Positions 25,015 through 32,739 of a stretch of 45,238 nt of DNA are shown piece by piece (the stretch's first letter is position 1; every line of letters starts with the position of its first letter). Made by a program: the position numbers and the translations under genes. The notes beneath the pieces were generated by a model. The model was not told the origin of the DNA and did no database searches. It saw only the letters and a list, made by a program, of their open reading frames with translations. This DNA comes from Dactylosporangium siamense (GTDB taxonomy: Bacteria; Actinomycetota; Actinomycetes; Mycobacteriales; Micromonosporaceae). The stretch spans positions 1 to 45,238 of the forward strand of contig NZ_BONQ01000164.1 in assembly GCF_016862795.1 (NCBI RefSeq), given 5' to 3'.

Positions 25015-26229
25015 ATGCATCCGCTGACCGCGGACGACGAGCCGCAACGCCTCGCCGCCCTGCGGGAGACCGGGATCCTCGACACCCGGGCGGAGACCGA
25101 CTTCGACGACATCGCCGCGCTCGCCGCGGACATCTGCGACGCGCCGATCGCGATGGTGTCGATGGTCGACGCGGACCGGCAGTGGTTCAAGGCCCGCGTC
25201 GGCTGGGACCCCGAGCAGAGCGCCCGCGACGACTCGTTCTGCACCCACGTGGTGCGGGACCGGCAGCTGCTCGAGATCGACGACGCCGCCGCCGACCCGC
25301 GCTACGCCACCAACCCGGCGATCGCCGAGCACGGCGTCCGGTTCTACGCCGGCGCACCGATGCTGCTGCAGGACGGGCACGCGGCCGGCACCGTGTGCGT
25401 CATGGACCGCAAACCGCGGCACCTGACCCTGCAGCAGCGCCGGGCGCTGCGGTCACTGGCCCGGCACGCGGCCGCCCACCTCGAGCTGCGCCGCTACGCC
25501 CGCACCGTCGGGCACACCGCCGACCGGCTGCGCGAGCTCGACCGGCTCAAGGACTCGTTCCTGGCCAGCGTCAGCCACGAGCTGCGCACACCGTTGGCGT
25601 CGGTGCGCGGCTACATCGAGGTGCTGCTGGACGAGGACGAGGCCGCCAACGACCCGGAGACGGTCCGCCGCTTCCTCGCCGTCATGCAACGCAACGCCGA
25701 CCGGCTCCTGCGCCTCATCGACGACCTGCTCCTCGTCGCCCGCCTGCACGAGACCGGCCTGCGGCTCGACGTCGTCGAGGTCGACCTCAACGAGCTAGCG
25801 TTCCAGGCGACGCTGACGTCCCGCCCGATCGCCGAGCACAAGCGGCTCACCCTCACCACCCGCACCGACGGCCCGGTGCCCACCACCGGCGACCCCGAAC
25901 GCCTCGCCCAGGCGCTCAACCACCTGCTGTTCAACGCGATCAAGTTCACCCCGGCGGGCGGGCACGTCACCGTCACCACGACCGCGACGCCGCACCCGAC
26001 GCTCTCGATCGTCGACACCGGCGTCGGCGTCCCGGCCGAGGACCTGCCGCACGTCTTCGACCGGTTCCACCGCAGCAGCACCGCCGACCACCTCGCCGCC
26101 CAGGGCGCCGGCCTCGGCCTCACCATCGTCAAGGCCATCATCGACGCGCATCACGGCGACATCACCGTCACCAGCGCCCCCGGCGAGGGCACCACCGTCT
26201 GCCTGACCCTGCCCGCCACGGCCGGATGA
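25015..26229 (+). CDS. Cytosolic GAF-domain sensor histidine kinase
   Basis: The 404-residue protein has a GAF domain (about 20-160, with MVDADRQWFKARVGW and DDSFCTHVV). The HisKA H-box is SFLASVSHELRTPLASVRGY (His188), and a full HATPase_c follows: NHLLFNAIKFTPAGG, DTGVGVP, FDRFHRS and GAGLGLTIVKAII. No membrane helix is seen, so the signal is internal. GAGGAG lies 5 nt before ATG 25015; a GTG directly before it is also in frame. No response regulator adjoins on this strand, so it is an orphan kinase. Confidence 0.92.
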   Translation: MHPLTADDEPQRLAALRETGILDTRAETDFDDIAALAADICDAPIAMVSMVDADRQWFKARVGWDPEQSARDDSFCTHVVRDRQLLEIDDAAADPRYATNPAIAEHGVRFYAGAPMLLQDGHAAGTVCVMDRKPRHLTLQQRRALRSLARHAAAHLELRRYARTVGHTADRLRELDRLKDSFLASVSHELRTPLASVRGYIEVLLDEDEAANDPETVRRFLAVMQRNADRLLRLIDDLLLVARLHETGLRLDVVEVDLNELAFQATLTSRPIAEHKRLTLTTRTDGPVPTTGDPERLAQALNHLLFNAIKFTPAGGHVTVTTTATPHPTLSIVDTGVGVPAEDLPHVFDRFHRSSTADHLAAQGAGLGLTIVKAIIDAHHGDITVTSAPGEGTTVCLTLPATAG

Positions 26230-26472
26230 CAGGCGGCGAGCCAGCCCGCGCACCCCGATCACGAGCCCGAGCCCCGCGGCGAGGGCGACCTTGAAGACGG
26301 TCTTGCTCCACAGGACGCCCTTCACCGCCGCCCACGCCAGCACCGGCCACGGCCGGTCGTGGTGCTGCCACCACAGCAGCGCCGCGAGCACCAGCAGGGT
26401 CACCGCCGTCGCGGCACCGATCAGGGCCGCCGGCGCGGCGACGGAGCGGAGGTGCTGCCATCTCGTTCGCAT
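25795..26472 (-). CDS. Small membrane protein with uncertain 3' end
   Basis: ATG 26472 opens MRTRWQHLRSVAAPAALIG and two membrane segments (about 10-33 and 42-70), ending near RGLARRL at 26229. No stop occurs there. The frame runs a further 145 Gly/Asp-rich residues antisense to the kinase gene and stops at 25795. Only the first 80 residues look like real protein. The gene starts 10 bp after the stop of the NarL-type regulator and is probably the third member of that operon. I recognise no family. Confidence 0.45.
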   Translation of the reverse strand: MRTRWQHLRSVAAPAALIGAATAVTLLVLAALLWWQHHDRPWPVLAWAAVKGVLWSKTVFKVALAAGLGLVIGVRGLARRLSSGRGGQGQADGGALAGGAGDGDVAVMRVDDGLDDGEAEAGALGGEVVGGAAAVEPVEDVRQVLGRDADAGVDDRERRVRRRGRGDGDVPARRGELDRVEQQVVERLGEAFGVAGGGHRAVGAGGEGEPLVLGDRAGRQRRLER

Positions 26473-26482
26473 ACATCCGAAG

Positions 26483-27199
26483 CTATGGCCGGCCGGCCCC
26501 GGGGTCGTCGGGCCGCGGTCGGATTCCGGGCCCCACCCCAGGTTGTAGACCGGGGCGGGCCAGACCGGCGTCGTAGGCGAAAATCGTCGCCTGGACCCGG
26601 TCGCGCAGGTCCAGCTTGGCAAGGATCGCGTTCATGTGGGCCTTGACCGTCGCCGGCCGGACGCCGAGCTCGGCGCCGATCTCCGCGTTGGTCAGCCCCC
26701 GGGCGACCCGCCGCAGGATCTCGACCTCGCGGGCGGTCAGCCTGGCGACGCCGGCCGCGACCGCGGGGTCGAGCGCCGGCGTCCCGACGTACGCGTCGAT
26801 GAGCTGGCGGGTCAGCGCCGGGTCGATGAGCGAGTCGCCGGCCGCGACGACCCGCACCGCGTCGACGACCCGCTGCGGGTCGGCGTCCTTGAGCAGGAAC
26901 CCGGACGCGCCGGCCCGCAGTGCCGCGTACACGTACTCGTCGAGGCCGAACGTGGTCAGCACCAGCACCCGCAACGGATCCGGGCCGGTGGTCAGCCGCT
27001 CGGTAGCGGCGAGCCCGTCCATGCCGGGCATGCGGATGTCCATGAGCACCACGTCGGGGCGCAGCCGCCGCGCGGCCGTGACCGCCTCGGCGCCGTCGGC
27101 GGCGACCGCGACCACGGACAGGTCCGGCTCGGCGTCCACGACGGCGGCGATGCCGGCCCGGACCATCGGCTGGTCGTCGACGACCATCACGGTGATCAC
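26483..27199 (-). CDS. NarL/LuxR-family response regulator
   Basis: The 238-residue protein has a receiver domain with Asp8/Asp9 (VMVVDDQP), phospho-acceptor Asp54 (VVLMDIRMPGMDG), Thr in LVLTTFG and Lys in GFLLKDA. The C-terminal LuxR HTH reads LTAREVEILRRVARGLTNAE. GTG 27199 overlaps the kinase stop in GTGA, so the pair is co-translated. After the HTH, a Pro/Gly-rich tail of about 25 residues is unusual. Confidence 0.93.
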   Translation of the reverse strand: MITVMVVDDQPMVRAGIAAVVDAEPDLSVVAVAADGAEAVTAARRLRPDVVLMDIRMPGMDGLAATERLTTGPDPLRVLVLTTFGLDEYVYAALRAGASGFLLKDADPQRVVDAVRVVAAGDSLIDPALTRQLIDAYVGTPALDPAVAAGVARLTAREVEILRRVARGLTNAEIGAELGVRPATVKAHMNAILAKLDLRDRVQATIFAYDAGLARPGLQPGVGPGIRPRPDDPGAGRP

Positions 27200-29691
27200 G
27201 CCGGCACGGCCTCCGTCATCGGCAGGGACGCGTCCAGCTGCCAGCCACCGCCGACGGGCCGCGTCGTCGTGAGCGATCCTCCCACCGCGTCGACGCGTTC
27301 GCGCAGGGCGGCCAGGACCGGCCGCGGGACCGGCGCGGCGAGCCGCTGCACACAGAGCCGGAGGGCGTCGGGGGCGTGCTCGATCCGCACCATGGCCGCA
27401 CCGATCGGCAGGACCGCCTCCACGACCCGGAACGCGCACAACTCGACCTCCAGCGGCACCGGCCCCGCGCCGTGCACCTCCAGGGCCACGCCCCCGTCGC
27501 ACAGGTCGGCCAGGCCCGCCAGGGTCGGCTGTGCGGCGCGGGGTGCTGGCGTGCCGGCCCGGAGCACGGTGAGCAGTTCCCGCATAGCGGCCAGCGCGGC
27601 CCTCGCGTGCCCGAGCGCCGCTGTGATGTCGTTTTCGCCAGGTGTACGACCAGCGACCGCCGCGAGCAACTCCGAGGTGTGCGAGAGCACCCGCCCGCGC
27701 AGGCCCTCGGCGATGCGGGCCCGCTCGTCGCGGGCGGCGCGGACGGCCCGCTCGGCGACGTCGCGCAGGGCGACCCGGTCCCGCCGGTCGGCCCGGGCGC
27801 GCTGCCACGCGACGAGGAGACCGGCCAGCCACCACGGCAGCGCCAGGAGGCCGAGCCCGGCGGCGGACCCGGCGGCGAGGACCGCCACCCCGGCCGGCAC
27901 CAGCTGCACCGGGTTGCCGGCACCGGCCAGCTCGCCCGGGGGCAGGAACCGGATGATGAGCGCCGCGGCGGTGCCGGCGCCCGCACCGATCGCGGTCAGC
28001 CAGGTGAGCCCGGGATGGCGCGGGTCGTACCGGCCGGCCGCGTACACGGGCACCACGACCCCGGCGAGCGCGACCGACGCGACGATCCCGAACCCCGTCG
28101 CGGCCGCCTCGACCCGGCCCAGCACCGCCGCGGCCACCCCGACGGCCAGCATCGCCGCGAGCACCGTCACCGGCGCCCGGCGGCGCCACCACAACGGTCC
28201 ACAGTAGACAACGAGGAACAGCGCCGTCATGGCCGCGTCGGCGGTATCGGCGAAGAGCGGGCCGTGGCCCTCTTCCGCGCGACCGGCGGCCCCGAGGAAC
28301 AGTGGCAGCCCGGCGACGAGCACGATCAGCAGGCCGTCGATGACCCGCCCGCCGTTCGCGGTGACGGCGGGTGCTTCCCTGGCTTCCCTGGCTTCCCTGC
28401 CTTCCCTGGCTTCCTTCGCGTCCGTCGCGTCCGTCGCGTCCGTCGCGTCCGGTGCTTCCGCTGCGCGCGGTGCGGCCGGGGCCGGGCCGGGTGCCGCCGG
28501 CAGGGCGGCGTGCACGGCCCAGCCGCCGCCCGGGCGGGGTCCAGCGCTGAGCGTGCCGCGGAGGCGGGCGGCGCGGGCCCGCATGCCGGGGATCCCCGCG
28601 CCGGACCCGAGGTCGAAGCCGGCCGCCCCGCCGCCGGTGTCCTCGACGGCGACGGTCACCGTGTCGCCGGCCCGGCTGACGGTGACCGTGACGGCCGCGC
28701 CGGGGGCGTACCGCAGGACGTTCGTCAGCGCCTCCTGCACGATCAGGTGGACGGCCTCGGCGACCTCGGGATGCAGCGGCCCGCTCGCGGCGTCGCCGTC
28801 ACGGCGGTGCTCGGCGGGCCGCTCCTCGCGCAGGTCGATCCGCAGGCCCAGGCGGGTGAAGCCGGCGACCAGGTCGGGGAGGCCGGCGGGGGGCGGCGGC
28901 TCGTCGCGGCCGGCGAGGGCGGCGAGCCGGTGCAGGGAACTCGCCGCCGACCGGCCCGAGGTCCGCGCCACGTCGAGTGCCTGGGCGGTCATCGCCGGGT
29001 CGCGGAGGCGCTGGGCGGCGGCGAGCTGCACCACGACCGCGGTCAGGTGGTGCGCGGACACGTCGTGCAGCTCCTGGCTGAGCCGCTCGCGCTCGTGGGC
29101 CGCCGCGGCGCGTTCGTGCTCGGCGGCGCGGGCCACGTGGGCGCGGACCGCTTCCTGCCGCGCGGTCCGGCGGCGCAGGGAGCGGCCGAAGACGACCACG
29201 GCGGCGTACACGACGGCGGACAGCGCGGCGTCGGCGCCGGCGGTCAGCGCGACCGACCCGGCGACCGGGTCGGCCTCGGTGAGGACGTCGGCCACCAGCG
29301 TCGACCAGAGCGTGGCCACGGCCGCGCACACCACGCTCACCCGGAGCGTGCGGTGGGCGGCGACGGCGTACAGGGCGATGAGGTCGGCGAACGGCACCAC
29401 CAGCGCCTGATCCTGCAACCCGAGCGGCTCGACGCAGCTCACCGCGGCCAGGATCACCGCCCACGCCGCGACCGGCGCGGCCGCGCGCACGCTCAGCGCC
29501 ACGCCGGCCACGAGGGTGATCGCGGTGAGCTGCCAGGCCTGGCCGACGCCGACCGGCACGCCGAACGCGAGCGGGCCGAGCGGCCACGCGGCGAGCTGCG
29601 CGGCGGTGAGCGCGGCCGGCAGCCGGACCGCCCGGCCCCACCCGATCCGCTCGGCGCCGTCGTCCATGGTCCGCTCGGCGCAGTCGTCCAT
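27196..29691 (-). CDS. Tandem-fused sensor histidine kinase with degenerate second module
   Basis: The 831-residue protein contains two NarL-type kinases end to end. Module 1 has six helices (20-165), the HisKA_3 box RLSQELHDVSAHHLTAVV (His209), and a full ATPase domain (QEALTNVLRYAP, VEDTGGGAAGF, GIPGMRARA). A linker of DAT/EAR repeats (about 430-460) follows. Module 2 has six more helices, then RIAEGLRGRVLSHTSELL, where the acceptor His-Asp is replaced by Arg-Gly. Its ATPase keeps only the final GG motif. The first 8 codons are duplicated, giving two start codons 24 nt apart. TAGCCT (29698-29703) ends 6 nt before ATG 29691. Confidence 0.92.
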   Translation of the reverse strand: MDDCAERTMDDGAERIGWGRAVRLPAALTAAQLAAWPLGPLAFGVPVGVGQAWQLTAITLVAGVALSVRAAAPVAAWAVILAAVSCVEPLGLQDQALVVPFADLIALYAVAAHRTLRVSVVCAAVATLWSTLVADVLTEADPVAGSVALTAGADAALSAVVYAAVVVFGRSLRRRTARQEAVRAHVARAAEHERAAAAHERERLSQELHDVSAHHLTAVVVQLAAAQRLRDPAMTAQALDVARTSGRSAASSLHRLAALAGRDEPPPPAGLPDLVAGFTRLGLRIDLREERPAEHRRDGDAASGPLHPEVAEAVHLIVQEALTNVLRYAPGAAVTVTVSRAGDTVTVAVEDTGGGAAGFDLGSGAGIPGMRARAARLRGTLSAGPRPGGGWAVHAALPAAPGPAPAAPRAAEAPDATDATDATDAKEAREGREAREAREAPAVTANGGRVIDGLLIVLVAGLPLFLGAAGRAEEGHGPLFADTADAAMTALFLVVYCGPLWWRRRAPVTVLAAMLAVGVAAAVLGRVEAAATGFGIVASVALAGVVVPVYAAGRYDPRHPGLTWLTAIGAGAGTAAALIIRFLPPGELAGAGNPVQLVPAGVAVLAAGSAAGLGLLALPWWLAGLLVAWQRARADRRDRVALRDVAERAVRAARDERARIAEGLRGRVLSHTSELLAAVAGRTPGENDITAALGHARAALAAMRELLTVLRAGTPAPRAAQPTLAGLADLCDGGVALEVHGAGPVPLEVELCAFRVVEAVLPIGAAMVRIEHAPDALRLCVQRLAAPVPRPVLAALRERVDAVGGSLTTTRPVGGGWQLDASLPMTEAVPA
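29668..29691 (-). repeat. 24-nt duplication of the kinase start region
   Basis: ATGGACGACTGCGCCGAGCG and ATGGACGACGGCGCCGAGCG occur back to back, in frame, 24 nt apart. The protein thus begins MDDCAERTMDDGAERI. Either ATG could be used. Confidence 0.85.
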
Positions 29692-29747
29692 GGCGTGAGG
29701 CTATCGCCCGGCGGCGGGGGTCAGGTCATCCCGGCGGCGGAGGCCGC

Positions 29748-30236
29748 CTACACCCTGGGTTGGTGCCGTGGCGTGAGGTCGCCGACGGCGTCGGCGTAGA
29801 AGGTGCTGCCGAGGTGGAACGCCACCTGCCGCAGCGTCCACGCGTCACCCTCGACCCGGTCGAGCCGTTCGGCGTCCAGGGAGTGCAGGCGCAGCGACCA
29901 GATCCGGGCCAGCCGGGTCAGCCGGCTGCCCGCCTCGTCGAGGTCGGCGGCGGTGAACGCGGCGAGGTCGGCGGGGGTGGTGACGGCGGAGGCGTGCCAG
30001 TGGTCGGGCGGCGGGGTCTGCCCGGCGAGGCGCGCCTCGAGCTCGGCGAGGTGGTCCACGAGGTGGTCGCCGAGGCGGCGGATCGCCTTGTGCGGGGTGT
30101 AGACCCGGTCCCCGGCGGCGATCGGCCGGCCGTCCCACGCCGGCCAGGTCCGCGCCAGCCGCAGGGCGTGGGCGACGGCGCTCTCGATGACGAGGGCGGG
30201 GTCGCGGTCGTCGGTGGCGGGGATGTCGTCAGTCAT
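29748..30236 (-). CDS. DinB-superfamily-like protein
   Basis: The 162-residue protein is all-helical. Histidines are in DHLVDHLAELEARL, in PPDHWHAS and in WTLRQVAFHLGSTFYADAVG. The last matches the terminal DinB helix, which carries a metal-ligand His and ends the four-helix bundle. Related proteins are mycothiol-dependent enzymes or thiol transferases; the role here is unproven. TAGCCT ends 6 nt before ATG 30236 and there is no Shine-Dalgarno. The same hexamer and spacing precede the kinase gene at 29691. Confidence 0.72.
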   Translation of the reverse strand: MTDDIPATDDRDPALVIESAVAHALRLARTWPAWDGRPIAAGDRVYTPHKAIRRLGDHLVDHLAELEARLAGQTPPPDHWHASAVTTPADLAAFTAADLDEAGSRLTRLARIWSLRLHSLDAERLDRVEGDAWTLRQVAFHLGSTFYADAVGDLTPRHQPRV

Positions 30237-30281
30237 GCGCCGAGGCTAGGTCGCGCACTGTTCGGCCCTGGTCGAACACTG

Positions 30282-30368
30282 CCTTCGGGCTCGTCGGCTT
30301 CCCCGTCAGACTTCGGGGCTCGTCGGCTTCCCCGTCAGGCTTCGGGGCTCGTCGGCTTCCCCGTCAGG
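30282..30368. repeat. Three 29-nt tandem repeats spanning the marR stop codon
   Basis: Copies lie at 30282-30310, 30311-30339 and 30340-30368; the last two are identical. Each has CTTCGGGG near one end and CCCCGTCAG near the other. The third holds the MarR stop (30364-30366), and the TCA is repeated in the other two. Each unit can pair CGGGG with CCCCG around 11 nt. Confidence 0.92.
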
Positions 30369-30837
30369 CGAAGCGGATGTGGACCGGGCTCGCCGGGGCG
30401 GTCTGTGGGGCGAACGCGAACGCGGCCAAGGCGCCGCGCACCACCTCGACGGTGTCCTCGCCGACGAGGTCGATCCAGGTCCGCTCGGCGGCGACGCCGG
30501 CGGTGCGCATCGCCTCGACGGCGCGGCGGCCCTCGGCGGTGAGCTCGAGATGGCGGACCCGTGCGTCGCCGGCGCTGGCCTGGCGGCCGAGCAGGCCCTC
30601 GGTGTGCAGGGTCGCGCAGATCTTGCTGATCGCCTGGGTGGTCATGCCGAGCCGCTCGGCGAGCTGGGTGACGGTGTCGAAGCCGTCGGCGATGAACAGC
30701 ACGGTGAGCGACTGCGACGGGGTGAGGTGCCCGTAGCCGGCGGAGGCGAGCTCGCCGAGCAGGTTGCGCACGATGCGCTCGCAGCAGGCCGCCAGCAGCA
30801 TGCCCAGATCGTGCTCGGCCCGGTCGACCTGACTCAT
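30364..30837 (-). CDS. MarR-family regulator, possibly thiol-sensing
   Basis: The 157-residue protein has the MarR winged helix: TPSQSLTVLFIADGFDTVTQ, LAERLGMTTQAISKICATL and the wing DARVRHLELTAEGR. Cys18-Cys19 (LLAACCERIV) lie on helix 1, close to where OhrR proteins keep their redox Cys. TACGGT (30845-30850) ends 7 nt before the ATG; no Shine-Dalgarno is present. It is divergent from a CXXC thioredoxin-fold protein, with palindromes in between. A redox-responsive repressor is inferred. Confidence 0.9.
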   Translation of the reverse strand: MSQVDRAEHDLGMLLAACCERIVRNLLGELASAGYGHLTPSQSLTVLFIADGFDTVTQLAERLGMTTQAISKICATLHTEGLLGRQASAGDARVRHLELTAEGRRAVEAMRTAGVAAERTWIDLVGEDTVEVVRGALAAFAFAPQTAPASPVHIRFA

Positions 30838-30856
30838 GCCGAAAACCGTACCGGAC

Positions 30857-30904
30857 TTGACTCGGTAACTCAGATACGTATCTAATTTTGGTAACTCAGT
30901 TACC
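30857..30904. promoter_or_regulatory. MarR operators between marR and the redoxin gene
   Basis: GGTAACT-C-AGTTACC (30890-30904) is a perfect 7+1+7 palindrome just before the GAGGAGG ribosome site. AGATACGTATCT (30872-30883) is a perfect 12-bp palindrome, flanked by a second GGTAACTC (30864-30871). TTGACT (30857-30862) is a likely -35, with a -10 near TATCTA (30879-30884). Confidence 0.82.
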
Positions 30905-30917
30905 CAGAGGAGGAGCC

Positions 30918-31352
30918 ATGCCAGTCGAGACCGGACGGATCGTGTTCACGGACGCCACCGGCGCCGTGGTGACGACGGAGGACCTGCGCGGCGGCGCGCG
31001 GGGCGTCGCACTGTTCTTCATGCGGGCGGCGAGCTGCGCGATCTGCGTGCGGCACGCGCGCGCCCTGGCCGCGTTGCGGCTCACCGACCGCGACGTCGCC
31101 CCGGTCGTCGTCGTGCCGGGTGGCGCCGCCGAGGCGGCCCGGGTCCGCCGCGCCGCCGGCGACGTGCGCGTGGTGTCGTCCACCGGCGCCGAGGCGCACC
31201 ACGCGGTCGGCCTGACCAGGACCATGCTGCTGCAGCACAGCGGCACCCTGCTCGTGGACGCCGCGGGCGAGGTCCGCTACCGGCTCGCCACCGCCCTGCC
31301 GATGGGCGCCTTCGACGCCGCTGCGCTCACCGCGGCCGTCGACCGGCTCTGA
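30918..31352 (+). CDS. Thioredoxin-fold (redoxin-like) protein
   Basis: The 144-residue protein has GVALFFMRAASCAICVRHAR with a CXXC pair (Cys40, Cys43) after the first core strand. It continues with VAPVVVVPGG and HSGTLLVDAAGEVRYRL, as in peroxiredoxin/AhpC-TSA-like folds. It lacks a signal peptide. ATG 30918 follows GAGGAGG. The divergent MarR, with helix-1 cysteines, suggests thiol or peroxide stress control. Confidence 0.82.
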   Translation: MPVETGRIVFTDATGAVVTTEDLRGGARGVALFFMRAASCAICVRHARALAALRLTDRDVAPVVVVPGGAAEAARVRRAAGDVRVVSSTGAEAHHAVGLTRTMLLQHSGTLLVDAAGEVRYRLATALPMGAFDAAALTAAVDRL

Positions 31353-31357
31353 GCCCG

Positions 31358-32572
31358 TCAGCCGGTGCGCACCGGCAGGCTCGTGAACCCCTTCAGGCTC
31401 AGACTGTCACGCCGCTGCCCCTCCCCCGCGAGCGTGAGGGACGGGAAGCGGCGGGCGAGGGCGGGCAGCGCGATCTGCGCCTCCAGCCGGGCGAGGGGTG
31501 CGCCCAGGCAGTAGTGGATGCCGCCACCGAAGGACAGCGGCGCGTTGTCGGAGCGGTCGAGCCGCAGCCGGGACGGATCGGCGAAGCGCGCCGGGTCGTG
31601 GTTGCCCGCGCCGAGGTACGCCACCACCCGCTCACCCTCGGCGACACCGACCCCGCCGAGCTCGATCGGCGCGGTCACCACACGGCTGCTGAGCTGCACC
31701 GGGCTGTCGAAGCGCAGCAGCTCCTCGACCGCCGGCTGGGCGAGCTCCGGCCGGCGGCCGAGCAGCTCGTACTGCGCGGGGTCCCCGAGCAGCGCGACGA
31801 CGCCGTTGGCGAGCAGGTTGGTGGTCGTCTCGAAGCCGGCGGCGAACAGCAGCGCGGCGTTGCTGAGGATCTCCTCGTCGGTGAGCCGGTCGTCCGCCGC
31901 CTGCGCCTGGACCAGCGCGCTGAGCAGGTCGTCACCCGGGTGGCGGCGGCGCTCCTCGACGAGCCCGGCGAGGTGCTCGCGGATGGCGGTGGCGGCCGGG
32001 TCCGCCCTGGCCAGCACGTCCGGGGTGATCACCTCGAGCACCTGGGTCCAGTCGCGCACCAGGGACTGGAAGCCGCCGCGCTGCTCCGCCGGCACACCGA
32101 GCAGCTCGCCGATGACGTTGACCGGCAGCGGGAACGCGAACGCGGCGACGAAGTCGGCGTCGCCGTCCAGGCCGTCCAGGAGGTCCTGCACCATCCGTTC
32201 GATCGCGGGCCGCAGCGCCTCCACCCGCCGGGGCGTGAACGCGGAGCTCACCAGCCGCCGCAGCCGGGTGTGGTCCGGCGGGTTGAGGGTGAGCATGCTG
32301 GTGAAGAGCTGGTGCAGCGCCGGATGGTCACGCCAGTCCGGGAACCCGACGAAGGCCAGCAGGTCCGCCGGCGGGTGCTGCAGGCGCGGGTCACGCACGA
32401 CGGTCGCGCAGTCGCCGTAGCCGGTCACGACCAGGGCACCGTCCTCGGCCCGCACGATCGGGGAGATCTCCCGGAGGCGGGCATAGCGGGGGTACGGGTC
32501 GGCCCGCCCCGGCATCCTCGTCAGCTCGTCCAGCAGTCGCAGCACTTCCGGGGTCTGCACGATGTCCGGCAT
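31358..32572 (-). CDS. Cytochrome P450
   Basis: The 404-residue protein is a soluble bacterial P450. The I-helix reads AGFETTTNLLANG, the ExxR is in VEELLRFDSP, and the heme loop is FGGGIHYCLGAPLAR with Cys355. It resembles the CYP105/CYP107-type biosynthetic P450s, which hydroxylate natural products with ferredoxin; no ferredoxin gene adjoins. TATGGT (32579-32584) ends 6 nt before ATG 32572, with no Shine-Dalgarno. Confidence 0.95.
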   Translation of the reverse strand: MPDIVQTPEVLRLLDELTRMPGRADPYPRYARLREISPIVRAEDGALVVTGYGDCATVVRDPRLQHPPADLLAFVGFPDWRDHPALHQLFTSMLTLNPPDHTRLRRLVSSAFTPRRVEALRPAIERMVQDLLDGLDGDADFVAAFAFPLPVNVIGELLGVPAEQRGGFQSLVRDWTQVLEVITPDVLARADPAATAIREHLAGLVEERRRHPGDDLLSALVQAQAADDRLTDEEILSNAALLFAAGFETTTNLLANGVVALLGDPAQYELLGRRPELAQPAVEELLRFDSPVQLSSRVVTAPIELGGVGVAEGERVVAYLGAGNHDPARFADPSRLRLDRSDNAPLSFGGGIHYCLGAPLARLEAQIALPALARRFPSLTLAGEGQRRDSLSLKGFTSLPVRTG

Positions 32573-32591
32573 CCGTCCACCATAGGCCGGG

Positions 32592-32739
32592 TCACGAGCG
32601 CAGCCAGGCCACGCGGGCGGCCTCGGCCGGCATCACGAACGCAGCCGGGCGGCCTCGGGCGGCCTCGGGCGACATCACGAACGCAGCCGGGCAGCGCGGG
32701 CAGCGTCACGAACGCAGCCGGGCAGCGCGGGCAGCGTCA
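32592..32739. repeat. Tandem copies of the SARP gene 3' end
   Basis: TCACGAACGCAG-type units begin at 32592, 32633, 32675 and 32706, and the fifth, 32737, is the true end of the SARP gene. The two at 32675 and 32706 are identical 31-mers; the outer ones are 41-42 nt. On the leftward strand each unit ends in a stop and encodes a tail like ARLRS-stop, copying the real AHLRS-stop. Confidence 0.92.

Noticed and set aside
30282-30368. CRISPR-like array with 29-nt units
   Set aside because: The units are directly adjacent with no spacers, and no cas gene is present. The same holds for 32592-32739 and 8003-8114.
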